Virus record (IMG/VR): IMGVR_UViG_3300047370_000321
Coordinates: 1-29,390 of that record
Strand: one strand, 5' to 3'
Origin: a virus
DNA: 29,390 bases
Position numbers and translations under genes: made by a program. The notes beneath the pieces are model-generated. The model was not told the origin of the DNA, searched no databases, and saw nothing but the letters and a program-made list of their open reading frames with translations. How positions within the stretch are numbered: the stretch's first letter is position 1; every line of letters starts with the position of its first letter. This document shows, piece by piece, positions 1-6,252 of this stretch.

Positions 1-717
1 ATCATTACTGATGATCGTATCCTAGAACGTGCAGCAACGGTTACAGGGGCATATGATGAGTTCTTACAGGCAGCACAAGAATGGGGTGCAGGTAATCAAT
101 GGGAACATGCTTTGGATGACGTTCCTACTGCTAAATGGGAACTTAAAGAACTAAAACGTAAACTATATCGTGCCGTTGCCAACGTCTATATACTAGAGGG
201 TATACGTTTTTACGTATCATTTGCATGTTCCTTTGCTTTTGGTGAAAATAAACTGATGGAAGGCAATGCCAAGATCATTTCTCTCATCGCGAGAGATGAA
301 TCTCAGCATATGACTATCACCCAAAACATTCTTAACAAGTGGAAGCAAGGTGATGATCCAGATATCGTTGATATCATCAAGGAAGAAGAGCAGAACGTCT
401 ATGGGATGTTCAAAAAATGTGTGGAAGAAGAAGTAATCTGGGCTGATTATCTTTTTAAAGATGGTTCCATGATTGGACTCAACGCAAAACTATTGCAGAA
501 ATATGTTGAGTGGACTGCTAACAAACGCATGAAGTCTATTGGTCTGACACCTATTTTTGATGCTCCTATAAGCAATAATCCTTTACCATGGACACAACAT
601 TGGTTGTCTTCCAAAGGATTGCAAGTGGCACCCCAAGAAACCGAAGTCGAATCATACGTTATTGGGGGAATCAAGCAGGATGTTGAGGAAAATACTTTCG
701 CAGGTTTTCAATTGTAA
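1..717 (+). CDS. nrdB: Ribonucleotide reductase class I beta subunit, C-terminal part (5' end outside window)
   Basis: The reading frame is open from the first base, so the start lies upstream and 238 residues are visible. NrdB carries the di-iron/tyrosyl-radical cofactor and works with NrdA to make deoxyribonucleotides for phage DNA synthesis. The visible segment has the family motif EGNAKIISLIARDESQH, in which the first Glu and the final Glu and His are expected iron ligands. It also has the EWTANKRM segment and the C-terminal tail ENTFAGFQL; such tails dock into NrdA in this family. The stop overlaps the next ATG (TAATG), suggesting translational coupling. T4-like cyanophages commonly carry nrdA/nrdB as a pair; nrdA would lie upstream of this window. 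Confidence 0.95.
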   Translation: MITDDRILERAATVTGAYDEFLQAAQEWGAGNQWEHALDDVPTAKWELKELKRKLYRAVANVYILEGIRFYVSFACSFAFGENKLMEGNAKIISLIARDESQHMTITQNILNKWKQGDDPDIVDIIKEEEQNVYGMFKKCVEEEVIWADYLFKDGSMIGLNAKLLQKYVEWTANKRMKSIGLTPIFDAPISNNPLPWTQHWLSSKGLQVAPQETEVESYVIGGIKQDVEENTFAGFQL

Positions 718-890
718 TGACAAATCTTCCAGAATGGAAACAAAAACTTCTAGCAGATCCGAAACTGTCCGACCGACAGTATCATCTGCTGAGGTTGGGA
801 GCAACGAATCTGGGGGATGTAATAATGATGCAGTGGATCAAGTTCCAGTATTTCCAGACCCATGGGAAGGAGACTGGAACGACGCAGTAA
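717..890 (+). CDS. Small protein of unknown function (57 aa)
   Basis: A 57-residue frame starts MTNLPEWKQKLLADPKLSDR and its ATG shares an A with the nrdB stop (TAATG), the coupling seen throughout this genome. The N-terminal half looks like a charged alpha-helical protein with LLADPKLSDRQYHLLRLG. The C-terminal part is less convincing and ends 24 bases before the nuclease gene. No family is recognised. A second frame (833-988, possible GTG start) runs through the same region and has a Trp-rich stretch DPWEGDWNDAVINWAYW, so the exact coding arrangement between nrdB and the nuclease is uncertain. Confidence 0.6.
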   Translation: MTNLPEWKQKLLADPKLSDRQYHLLRLGATNLGDVIMMQWIKFQYFQTHGKETGTTQ

Positions 891-914
891 TCAATTGGGC
901 ATATTGGAATAGTT

Positions 915-1247
915 ATGAAAACAAGCAGCGCAAAAGCAAAGGGAAGGAATCTCCAGAAATGGGTCCGACAAATGTTAATCGAGATACTTGATGTCCATCC
1001 TGAGGATATTGAGTCTCGATCTATGGGTGCAGGTGGTGAAGATCTCATCATGGCACGTGCCGCTAGGGAAAAATTTCCTCATTCAATTGAATGTAAGAAT
1101 GTAGAAAGGTTGAACGTCTGGGATGCTTATGAGCAAGCATCTGTAAACTCAGGCAAGTATGAACCCATCGTAGTTATGAAGAAAAATAGAAAAAAACCAC
1201 TGGTAGTGGTTGATGCTGAATATTTTATTGAACTTTTTAATAAATAA
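915..1247 (+). CDS. PD-(D/E)XK-like endonuclease / resolvase-like protein (110 aa)
   Basis: The protein begins MKTSSAKAKGRNLQKWVRQM, a basic helix typical of small phage nucleases, followed by SMGAGGEDLIMA and then IECKNVERLN. The spacing of the Asp in GEDLI and the ECK triad about 25 residues later fits the PD-(D/E)XK fold used by resolvases and restriction-type nucleases. Expected metal ligands are that Asp and the Glu-x-Lys pair. The C-terminal part (PIVVMKKNRKKPLVVVDAEY) looks like the closing beta strands of the fold. A role in phage recombination or host DNA degradation is an inference. Cyanomyoviruses often carry a small nuclease next to nrdB. Confidence 0.7.
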   Translation: MKTSSAKAKGRNLQKWVRQMLIEILDVHPEDIESRSMGAGGEDLIMARAAREKFPHSIECKNVERLNVWDAYEQASVNSGKYEPIVVMKKNRKKPLVVVDAEYFIELFNK

Positions 1248-1263
1248 AAGAGCCTTGCTCTTT
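1247..1263 (+). terminator. Short perfect hairpin at the end of the nuclease gene
   Basis: AAAGAGC (1247-1253) and GCTCTTT (1257-1263) form a perfect 7-bp stem with a 3-base loop, starting on the last base of the nuclease stop codon. No U-run follows, so it may act as an attenuator or RNA-stability element rather than a full intrinsic terminator. The next gene starts only 5 bases downstream. Confidence 0.4.
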
Positions 1264-1267
1264 GCTT

Positions 1268-1549
1268 ATGGAAAGCCCAAAGAAAGAGGAAGCCAAGAAG
1301 GACAACAAATTTGAGTGGGCGGATGAGGGTGTATCAACTCTCGTTCGAGTTATTATTCTTGGATGGTCAGCAGCAATTCTGACCCTTAATTATGTAACTG
1401 TCCCTGGTATTCCTCAAAAAAATATCGATCCAACTTTTATCGCCAGTGTGTTCACTGGAACCTTAGCAACTTTTGGAGTGATGCCCTCCAAGAAGAAGGA
1501 TGAAGATAAAACGCCTACATTACCAAAAAATAATGACAAAATTTCTTAG
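1268..1549 (+). CDS. Two-helix membrane protein of unknown function (93 aa)
   Basis: The ATG at 1268 gives MESPKKEEAKKDNKFEWADE, a highly charged soluble N-terminus. Two hydrophobic segments follow at about residues 28-47 (VRVIILGWSAAILTLNY) and 58-74 (TFIASVFTGTLATFG), and then a Lys-rich tail. This layout, with two helices, charged ends and under 100 residues, is compatible with a class II holin or another small membrane protein, but nothing decides between them. It overlaps the plastocyanin start by 17 bases, so the two are probably co-translated. A TTG six bases upstream is a less likely start. Confidence 0.75.
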   Translation: MESPKKEEAKKDNKFEWADEGVSTLVRVIILGWSAAILTLNYVTVPGIPQKNIDPTFIASVFTGTLATFGVMPSKKKDEDKTPTLPKNNDKIS

Positions 1550-1865
1550 TTTGATTTGTTTGCTGGGTGTCATGCTTATGGCAGCACCAGTATTTGCAGT
1601 TGATGTTGTAATGGGTGCGGGGGGAAACCTAGCATTTGAACCTAATGAGATTACAATCTCGGCAGGTGACACACTACACTTCGTAAATGAGGCACTACCT
1701 CCTCACAATATTATTGTTGAAGCACGTCCCGATCTTTCGAGAGAGGCACTGCTCTTTGCACCTGGTGAGTCACAAGATATTCTATTCGCTGACGCTGGCG
1801 ACTATAATTTCTTCTGTGGTCCACATCAGGGTGCAGGTATGACAGGTACTATTCACGTCGAATGA
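1533..1865 (+). CDS. petE: Plastocyanin (type I blue copper electron carrier)
   Basis: Plastocyanin carries electrons from cytochrome b6f to photosystem I in the thylakoid lumen. The ATG at 1533 gives a signal peptide, MTKFLSLICLLGVMLMAAPVFA, with likely cleavage before VDVV. An upstream in-frame ATG at 1500 would add a charged extension ahead of it and is unlikely. The copper ligands are all present: His58 in PPHNI, Cys95 and His98 in FFCGPHQGAGM, and Met103. At 110 residues with signal it is slightly short for the family. petE is a known cyanophage auxiliary gene. It overlaps the upstream membrane-protein gene and is followed after 7 bases by another membrane-anchored protein. Confidence 0.93.
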   Translation: MTKFLSLICLLGVMLMAAPVFAVDVVMGAGGNLAFEPNEITISAGDTLHFVNEALPPHNIIVEARPDLSREALLFAPGESQDILFADAGDYNFFCGPHQGAGMTGTIHVE

Positions 1866-1872
1866 GGACACA

Positions 1873-2154
1873 ATGCAAAAAGTAATTAATGGAATTGCTT
1901 TGCTTTCAGGTCTAGTTTCTTTGAGTGTTTTGGGTGGAGGAGCATACCTTTATCTAAATGCTGACAGTCTTCTAGATCAAGGTAAAGAACAACTAACTAA
2001 ACTAGTCGCAGGTGCTGCTACAGATGCAGTTTCTGGTGCCCTTCCAGGCATGCTAGACTCATCTATGCCTGCTTTGCCTAAAACAACTGGTCCTGCAGTT
2101 CCTGTAGGTGTTCCAGCTGGTGGCATGGCACTACCTAAAGGTCTAGGTTTCTGA
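1873..2154 (+). CDS. Membrane-anchored small protein, unknown (93 aa)
   Basis: The N-terminus MQKVINGIALLSGLVSLSVL continues into GGGAYLYL, one hydrophobic helix (about residues 5-27) that could be a signal anchor. It is followed by an amphipathic, Ala/Gly/Pro-rich domain ending in PVGVPAGGMALPKGLGF. There are no cysteines or recognisable motifs. It starts 7 bases after petE and its stop overlaps the next ATG (TGATG), so it belongs to the nrdB-petE transcription unit. Low-complexity Pro/Gly tails of this type are common in phage structural or membrane-interacting proteins. The family is not recognised. Confidence 0.7.
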   Translation: MQKVINGIALLSGLVSLSVLGGGAYLYLNADSLLDQGKEQLTKLVAGAATDAVSGALPGMLDSSMPALPKTTGPAVPVGVPAGGMALPKGLGF

Positions 2155-2897
2155 TGAATTGGATCCCGAACATAGGGACCAATGAGATTAGGATATCGGA
2201 TGTTTCTATTCCTAGTATTTCTGATTCTTTAATTCAAACGCCGATACAAGTATTCACCGTGCCTCCTGTAATCCAGGGGGTAGGTGTACCTGTTATTGAT
2301 ATGCCTGGTTGTGTGGAAGCACATGAACTTAGTGCAACGAATCGTAATCTCACGTCTGATGACCCTAAAGGTACTATGACATTTTGTGATGCAGGTGTGC
2401 CATCATTTAATCCACTTGATTATAACAAAGAAAAATTAAAATTTCAATCTGAAGCACCTATACCAGTAGTTCCTGGACCAAAAGATGAACAACCATCACC
2501 TAAAATAGAAACAAAAACACCAAAAATTGACACTGTTAATTGCTTACCAACAGAGATATTTGATAAGGAAACAAACAAGTGTATTACTAGAGAAACTGCA
2601 GCAGTTGTGGAAGAAGTTGAAATTCCATGGACAGAACAATATCTACCTGCTCCTGGTACAGTAACTACGACAGCATCTATTGCTTTTGTTGCTACAACTT
2701 CAGCACTAATGGCAAAACCTTTAGCAGATCTTCTATTAAAGTTGGTGAAACCTACAGTAAAAAAAGTTGTGAAAAAGATTGCTAAAATTAGGGGGAAGGT
2801 GAGTAAGGTTGAATCTCTATCGGAGCGAAGAATTTCTCAGCGTCAGAGGAATCTTGCTGTTCGGACACTTCGCGAGGCGTTGAAACCGAAGGGATAG
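2154..2897 (+). CDS. Conserved-looking phage protein with C-terminal membrane segment (247 aa)
   Basis: The protein opens MNWIPNIGTNEIRISDVSIP, followed by a beta-type, Pro-rich region with several cysteines (MPGCVEAHE, TFCDAG, VNCLPTE, KCITRE). A Pro/Lys-rich linker lies at about residues 100-125. A hydrophobic segment around residues 170-195 (TASIAFVATTSALMAKPLADLLLKL) precedes a strongly basic tail (KKVVKKIAKIRGKVSK). It could be a virion or membrane-associated protein. Its last 110 bases overlap, tail to tail, the C-terminal coding region of the minus-strand gene that ends at 2788. The function is unknown. Confidence 0.7.
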   Translation: MNWIPNIGTNEIRISDVSIPSISDSLIQTPIQVFTVPPVIQGVGVPVIDMPGCVEAHELSATNRNLTSDDPKGTMTFCDAGVPSFNPLDYNKEKLKFQSEAPIPVVPGPKDEQPSPKIETKTPKIDTVNCLPTEIFDKETNKCITRETAAVVEEVEIPWTEQYLPAPGTVTTTASIAFVATTSALMAKPLADLLLKLVKPTVKKVVKKIAKIRGKVSKVESLSERRISQRQRNLAVRTLREALKPKG

Positions 2898-3525
2898 CAT
2901 GAACATGTGGATGCTCATGTCCAGGTATATTATTAACTACAACATCAGCACAAACTTTATACATTGGACTTTTGGGATGAAAACGTATACCTTGTTTCAT
3001 TAAAGTACCACAATTTTTAAGTCTAGCAATCTCAAAATCTAATCTTTTATTGGCAGTTGTCTGTTGCATCATTGCGATGTTAGCAGCAGCTGCCTCTTTG
3101 CATTGTGCTTGTAATTTTTTATCTAGAGGCGTAGACCATGTAGCAGAAAATCCTACGCTTACGTTGTAATTATCTTTTTGTCCAGTTCTTGTAGGAACTT
3201 GATAGAGAATGGCACCAGGATTATCGGGAGCACCATCTTCGTCCATGTCTCTCATATCATATACAGGTGAGTCATAAAAATCTTCATATGGTTTAGAAGC
3301 AGATGCGCTACCTGTCACATATGGTGTGAAATTCATGGTGGGACCTTGACATTGAATACCTCCACCGTAGGTATTAGTAATGTATGGTCCTTGTAAAACC
3401 TGAATAGCTTGATTGGTAACTGAGCCCGAACTATTAGCTACAGGAGCTGCAGTAGCAGACACACCACCAACAGTTTCAGCATAAGAAGGATTAGCAAGCA
3501 GTAGTGTTACTGCGAGAAAATACTT
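2788..3525 (-). CDS. Exported protein of unknown function; no normal start codon
   Basis: The frame reads NKYFLAVTLLLANPSYA before AETVGG, an obvious signal peptide, then SATAAPVANSSGSVTNQAIQ and a C-terminal part with HPHVH near the end. The open frame extends back to an ATG at 3672, but residues before the signal peptide are basic, irregular and overlap the upstream gene in another frame. No ATG, GTG or TTG lies at the expected place just before KYFLAV. The start given here is only where homology-like sequence begins. The product is probably periplasmic or surface-exposed. It is the last of three exported-protein genes transcribed leftward, and its end overlaps the convergent plus-strand gene. 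Confidence 0.65.
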   Translation of the reverse strand, partial: KYFLAVTLLLANPSYAETVGGVSATAAPVANSSGSVTNQAIQVLQGPYITNTYGGGIQCQGPTMNFTPYVTGSASASKPYEDFYDSPVYDMRDMDEDGAPDNPGAILYQVPTRTGQKDNYNVSVGFSATWSTPLDKKLQAQCKEAAAANIAMMQQTTANKRLDFEIARLKNCGTLMKQGIRFHPKSPMYKVCADVVVNNIPGHEHPHVHAIPSVSTPREVSEQQDSSDAEKFFAPIEIQPYSPSP

Positions 3526-3953
3526 GTTGTGTCGGTTACGCTTGTTATGTCTGTCTCTCTTTGGATAATTGTATGATTTTGTAATCCAGGTCCAGAGTAA
3601 GTTTCTGTGAACTGGAACGCTTGTCCTGGTGTTGTTTGTGTGAATTGAGGTTTGCTTGTTACACCTGTCCATGATGATGTCACTCCATCTATAGTTACAT
3701 TATTAGTACCTGTCCCTGGAGACAGACTTCCATTTGATGTTATGCCTGAACCAGTAGCAGAATACTGATATCCAGTGCTATAATCCATCGAGTTTATAGT
3801 TTCAGTTATCTTTTGAGTCGTTTCTGTGTGACTCGTCATGCTTCCTTGAGTGAAGTTGGGGACCACGGGGACCGCCAGGGCAGGAACAAGTGTGACACTT
3901 GCACCCACCACAGATATCACAGACCAAAGTATAGTCTTTCCAAAAAGGGTCAT
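3507..3953 (-). CDS. Exported protein of unknown function (148 aa)
   Basis: The N-terminus MTLFGKTILWSVISVVGASV continues into TLVPALAVP, a signal peptide with a probable cleavage site after ALA. The mature part is Ser/Thr/Gly-rich and beta-like: TTQKITETINSMDYSTGY, GSGITSNGSLSPGTG, FTETYSGPGLQNHTIIQR, and it ends in TDTTSIFSQ. There are no cysteines and no enzyme motif, so a structural or surface role is likelier than catalysis. It starts 11 bases after the upstream exported-protein gene and its last codons overlap the signal-peptide region of the downstream gene in a different (-1) frame. Confidence 0.75.
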   Translation of the reverse strand: MTLFGKTILWSVISVVGASVTLVPALAVPVVPNFTQGSMTSHTETTQKITETINSMDYSTGYQYSATGSGITSNGSLSPGTGTNNVTIDGVTSSWTGVTSKPQFTQTTPGQAFQFTETYSGPGLQNHTIIQRETDITSVTDTTSIFSQ

Positions 3954-3964
3954 CTCTAATACTC

Positions 3965-4459
3965 CTAGTCAATTACAGTAATCTCAGAAACAAATTGTCC
4001 TGTTGCACTAGTACCAGCACCACCAGCTGTCACGGTAAGTACACCAGCAGAAGTAACTGTACCTGCTAATGTACCAGCAGATCCAGCAGTGTAAGAAAGA
4101 ACTGATCCATAGTTAGGTACTTCACCTACGGTAGGAGCTCCTGTTGGGATAGCATCAGCTTGATTGTAAGATTGACTGAAACTAAATGCTGATCCAGCAG
4201 TATCTTGAGTAGCAGTAATAGTGCCAGGTGAATATACACCAGAGGTGATAGTACCAGCAGATACAGCACCAGCAGTTGAACCATCGGTGGTATCAATATT
4301 AGAACCACTAATGCTAAATGAGGAACCAATTCTGGTTGCCTGAGTTCGGGCAGAATCAACTGTCAGTTGGACAGATGAAGCATGTTTTGATACAATTCCA
4401 CCAGCGTTAGCAGCAGTAGCGGTCATCAGTAGCATAACGATAGGAAGAAGTTTCTTCAT
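3965..4459 (-). CDS. Exported low-complexity protein, unknown (164 aa)
   Basis: MKKLLPIVMLLMTATAANA is a textbook signal peptide, cleaved before GGIVSK. The mature chain is dominated by Ala, Gly, Ser and Thr with short repeating beta-type units (TAGAVSAGTITSGVYSPGTI, GTLAGTVTSAGVLTVTAGGA) and no Cys, resembling fibrous or beta-solenoid surface proteins. It heads a group of three exported proteins. An AATAAATA box on the minus strand at 4483-4490 lies 24 bases before the ATG, which would place late transcription about 17 bases upstream of the start. The function is unknown; similar exported trios occur in cyanomyoviruses. Confidence 0.78.
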   Translation of the reverse strand: MKKLLPIVMLLMTATAANAGGIVSKHASSVQLTVDSARTQATRIGSSFSISGSNIDTTDGSTAGAVSAGTITSGVYSPGTITATQDTAGSAFSFSQSYNQADAIPTGAPTVGEVPNYGSVLSYTAGSAGTLAGTVTSAGVLTVTAGGAGTSATGQFVSEITVID

Positions 4460-4482
4460 AACGTAAAAATTTGGATCTAATA

Positions 4483-4490
4483 TATTTATT
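4483..4490 (-). promoter_or_regulatory. Putative T4-type late promoter box
   Basis: On the minus strand the sequence is AATAAATA, matching the T4 late consensus TATAAATA at seven of eight bases. Transcription would start about 17 bases before the ATG of the exported-protein gene at 4459. The box overlaps the end of the nuclease gene that stops at 4486. The call rests on the motif and its spacing only. Confidence 0.45.
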
Positions 4491-4947
4491 CTACTAGTGT
4501 TCCATGTTGCCTACGAATGACTCGAAGTGCTTCAAGGTTCATATCTTTTGTGCCACCATCATAGGCATGAGCATAACCTTCAGTGATCATTTGCTCATTC
4601 AATGATACTTCTGCATCTCCAATATATAACCAACCAAGAAGGCGACCATACTTACCCATACCGCCAACCAATTCAGTTCTAACAGAGAGTTCATCGTCAC
4701 CAGCAATAGCACCTTCTAGTTTTTCTTTCATCCAGTTAGTAGCATCTAGTCCCAGAGCTTTCTCCTCAAGGTTTCTAGTTCTTTTCTCTGGCGTATCAAC
4801 TCCTGCAACTCTAACTCTTTCTTTCTTGTATAAGTCAAACCCAAGGTCGATAGTAACATCAATAGTATCACCATCAAGGACACGATTGATCTCCGTCACT
4901 CGAAAGTTGTAGCAGCTCTTCCTGCTCGGTGGTGTCATTGCTCCCAT
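4486..4947 (-). CDS. Staphylococcal nuclease (thermonuclease) homologue
   Basis: SNase-like proteins are calcium-dependent nucleases that cut DNA and RNA. Core motifs are intact: INRVLDGDTIDV (Asp25, Asp27, Thr28), RVRVAGVDTPEKR (Arg46, Asp51, Thr52, Glu54) and GKYGRLLG (Arg102). These match the calcium-binding Asp residues and the catalytic Arg/Glu/Arg of the family. The C-terminal helix follows at NEQMITEGYAHAYDGG. No signal peptide is present, so it probably acts in the cytoplasm, perhaps on host DNA. The start is uncertain: ATG at 4947 or 4938, both overlapping the upstream gene by over 60 bases. The domain proper begins near residue 12. It is the last gene of the leftward small-gene run. 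Confidence 0.88.
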   Translation of the reverse strand: MGAMTPPSRKSCYNFRVTEINRVLDGDTIDVTIDLGFDLYKKERVRVAGVDTPEKRTRNLEEKALGLDATNWMKEKLEGAIAGDDELSVRTELVGGMGKYGRLLGWLYIGDAEVSLNEQMITEGYAHAYDGGTKDMNLEALRVIRRQHGTLVE

Positions 4948-5083
4948 CTTCTAACTCTGCAAATGCTTGTCTTAGTATGTATACGACTACAAACAGTGCC
5001 ATTGCAACTGCAAGTATCACACAGATAATCACCGACCACACAGGATCGTTAGCGTTATCTAAAGGACGTAATATTAAATTCAT
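4874..5083 (-). CDS. Single-helix membrane protein, unknown (69 aa)
   Basis: MNLILRPLDNANDPVWSVII begins a soluble stub, followed by a long hydrophobic helix (about residues 15-38, VWSVIICVILAVAMALFVVVYIL). An acidic C-terminus follows (AELEDGSNDTTEQEELLQ). The predicted topology is one transmembrane segment with an acidic domain. Its ATG overlaps the stop of the 25-codon gene upstream (ATGA), and its 3' end overlaps the nuclease gene by 74 bases. The function is unknown. Confidence 0.7.
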   Translation of the reverse strand: MNLILRPLDNANDPVWSVIICVILAVAMALFVVVYILRQAFAELEDGSNDTTEQEELLQLSSDGDQSCP

Positions 5084-5157
5084 TTCTTAACTGACCAAGT
5101 AAGTTCCATTCCTATAGTAAGTAGGATAATAAATCCAAATACGAATACAGTACTCAC
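5080..5157 (-). CDS. 25-residue membrane peptide
   Basis: A GTG start shares four bases (GTGA) with the stop of the gene at 5154, and its stop shares four (ATGA) with the ATG at 5083. The peptide is MSTVFVFGFIILLTIGMELT ending WSVKK, essentially one transmembrane helix. Four-base overlaps on both sides argue that it is a real gene although it is very short. The function is unknown. Confidence 0.65.
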   Translation of the reverse strand: MSTVFVFGFIILLTIGMELTWSVKK

Positions 5158-5330
5158 AATCTATTACCACTATCTGCAGAAGGAATCAGTTGATATGCCA
5201 TTTTGTCTCTCAACTTATTGACACGTTCTTCATTATATTGCTTAAAGTTTCCACGCTTCTCAACTTTTTTATAGTAATGTAATGCGTTGAGGATGATTGC
5301 ATAATCATCCATATCTAATTCAAAATTCAT
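5154..5330 (-). CDS. Small soluble protein, unknown (58 aa)
   Basis: It begins MNFELDMDDYAIILNALHYY, followed by a charged helical section (KKVEKRGNFKQYNEERVNKL). The pattern suggests a small helical bundle of the kind often seen in phage regulatory or host-takeover proteins. Its start overlaps the previous gene by 11 bases and its stop overlaps the next gene by four. It has no known motif. Confidence 0.7.
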   Translation of the reverse strand: MNFELDMDDYAIILNALHYYKKVEKRGNFKQYNEERVNKLRDKMAYQLIPSADSGNRL

Positions 5331-5508
5331 AAGTATGTTCCAATATTATTCGATATAAAGAGTCTCTCATAATCCAGAGATGTTCTTGTTCTTGTGCTGG
5401 TCTTGCTGGATAACCTTCCCACCTTTCCAATCTTTTAATCACACATTGGTACAACAATCTTACATCTTCTATTGTTAAATCTACTGTGTAATCAGGATCT
5501 CTGTTCAT
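5320..5508 (-). CDS. Small helical protein, unknown (62 aa)
   Basis: The sequence MNRDPDYTVDLTIEDVRLLY continues into a charged helix with RLERWEGYPARPAQEQEHLW. Hydrophobic and charged residues alternate as in a compact helical domain. The start is ATGA-overlapped with the preceding stop at 5505, which fixes it. The style (short, acidic N-terminus, xDVRLLYQ helix) resembles the neighbouring gene at 5154 and the gene at 6995 (LNDDDIVRLQKACESYKD), so they may be distant relatives. The function is unknown. Confidence 0.72.
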   Translation of the reverse strand: MNRDPDYTVDLTIEDVRLLYQCVIKRLERWEGYPARPAQEQEHLWIMRDSLYRIILEHTYEF

Positions 5509-5675
5509 AGGTAGTCTGTGCGATCTCCATATTCTTCTTCATCTGCATCGACATCTGTGTATGCATTGTATGCAGTACCTTTATCGTTAACAGTATTTAC
5601 CCAAGCAAACAATTTCAATACTATAAAAAAGATTATCAAAGGCGTAGCACACCCGAATAAAATTAAAGGATTCAT
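5505..5675 (-). CDS. Single-helix membrane protein, unknown (56 aa)
   Basis: The start at 5675 is chosen because its ATG shares four bases with the stop of the preceding gene; a longer upstream start would overlap that gene deeply. MNPLILFGCATPLIIFFIVL continues to KLFAWVN as one N-terminal transmembrane helix. A strongly acidic cytosolic-type tail follows (TDVDADEEEYGDRTDYL). The design matches the other single-helix/acidic-tail genes at 4874 and 27077. The function is unknown. Confidence 0.7.
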   Translation of the reverse strand: MNPLILFGCATPLIIFFIVLKLFAWVNTVNDKGTAYNAYTDVDADEEEYGDRTDYL

Positions 5676-5830
5676 TTGTGTTTTTTTACGAAAGGTTCCC
5701 AGTGCTCCCAACCATATTTATGAACTGCCCACATTCCAATGACAGGAATGAAGACTAAAATAGTTGAGAGAAATCCTAATCCATATGGGTTGTTTAATAC
5801 TGTCCCACAAAATCTAGCAAACTGTAACAT
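5672..5830 (-). CDS. Membrane protein, unknown (52 aa)
   Basis: The ATG at 5830 overlaps the stop of the preceding 27-codon gene (TAATG), which fixes the start; a longer in-frame version from 5935 would bury that gene. MLQFARFCGTVLNNPYGLGF leads into a transmembrane helix (LSTILVFIPVIGMWAV) and a Trp/Lys-rich tail (HKYGWEHWEPFVKKHK). The aromatic, basic end could lie at a membrane surface. The function is unknown. Confidence 0.68.
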   Translation of the reverse strand: MLQFARFCGTVLNNPYGLGFLSTILVFIPVIGMWAVHKYGWEHWEPFVKKHK

Positions 5831-5913
5831 TATTCTTGTAAAATTGATAAGATGAATAGAAATAATCCGAACAAGCAATACACTGCTATGAAAGTTATGA
5901 CCATGTGTTCCAT
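5830..5913 (-). CDS. 27-residue membrane peptide
   Basis: The peptide MEHMVITFIAVYCLFGLFLF ends in ILSILQE and is one hydrophobic helix. The start lies 19 bases inside the end of the preceding gene and the stop shares a base with the next ATG (TAATG). This conserved-looking coupling is the main reason to call it a gene. The function is unknown. Confidence 0.6.
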   Translation of the reverse strand: MEHMVITFIAVYCLFGLFLFILSILQE

Positions 5914-6107
5914 AGATCTCTAAAATAAAAATCAACTGATGTTAAAGTGCCATTTGGTGGTAGTGCTTTTGACTCTGCCCATTTGACACAGAATTTATGC
6001 ACGTTAACATTAGACTGAATACTTTTGACACCATACATTCTAGAGAATGATGACATAGCAAAGTTATATGATTGAAGTACGTCTGGACTTGGTAGTGGGT
6101 ACGTCAT
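5895..6107 (-). CDS. Soluble protein, unknown (70 aa)
   Basis: MTYPLPSPDVLQSYNFAMSS begins the protein, which continues with RMYGVKSIQSNVNVHKFCVK and ends in VDFYFRDLWNTWS. It is rich in aromatic residues, has one Cys and lacks a membrane helix, suggesting a small folded domain. It overlaps the preceding gene by 44 bases, a larger overlap than its neighbours have, so an internal start is conceivable, but the first ATG is the only good one. No family is recognised. Confidence 0.68.
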   Translation of the reverse strand: MTYPLPSPDVLQSYNFAMSSFSRMYGVKSIQSNVNVHKFCVKWAESKALPPNGTLTSVDFYFRDLWNTWS

Positions 6108-6252
6108 CTAGTTTATTTTCGTAAATTTTAATCAATTTCATTACTTGTTTTTTAACGCAACCTTCGGGAGCATTTTTTAAACAAAGCAAAATTAATTCAT
6201 CATCATTAATTTCTGGTTTCTTTGTCCATCCTTGGAAATCTGTAGTACTCAT
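6064..6252 (-). CDS. Small protein, unknown (62 aa)
   Basis: MSTTDFQGWTKKPEINDDEL begins the protein, followed by ILLCLKNAPEGCVKKQVMKL and a basic tail (TTKSRRTSII). The ATG shares four bases with the stop of the Gnd-like gene, so the two are probably translated together. The sequence looks helical and soluble. The two cysteines (LLCLKNAPEGC) are ten residues apart, with no sign of a metal site. The function is unknown. Confidence 0.7.
   Translation of the reverse strand: MSTTDFQGWTKKPEINDDELILLCLKNAPEGCVKKQVMKLIKIYENKLDDVPTTKSRRTSII

Noticed and set aside
662-991. Full 109-codon frame starting inside nrdB
   Set aside because: Its first half is the out-of-frame shadow of nrdB and of the 717-890 gene; only the last third looks protein-like and is reported separately.
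5672-5935. Longer version of the 52-residue membrane protein starting at 5935
   Set aside because: It would bury the coupled 27-codon gene, and the ATG at 5830 has the TAATG overlap typical of this operon.
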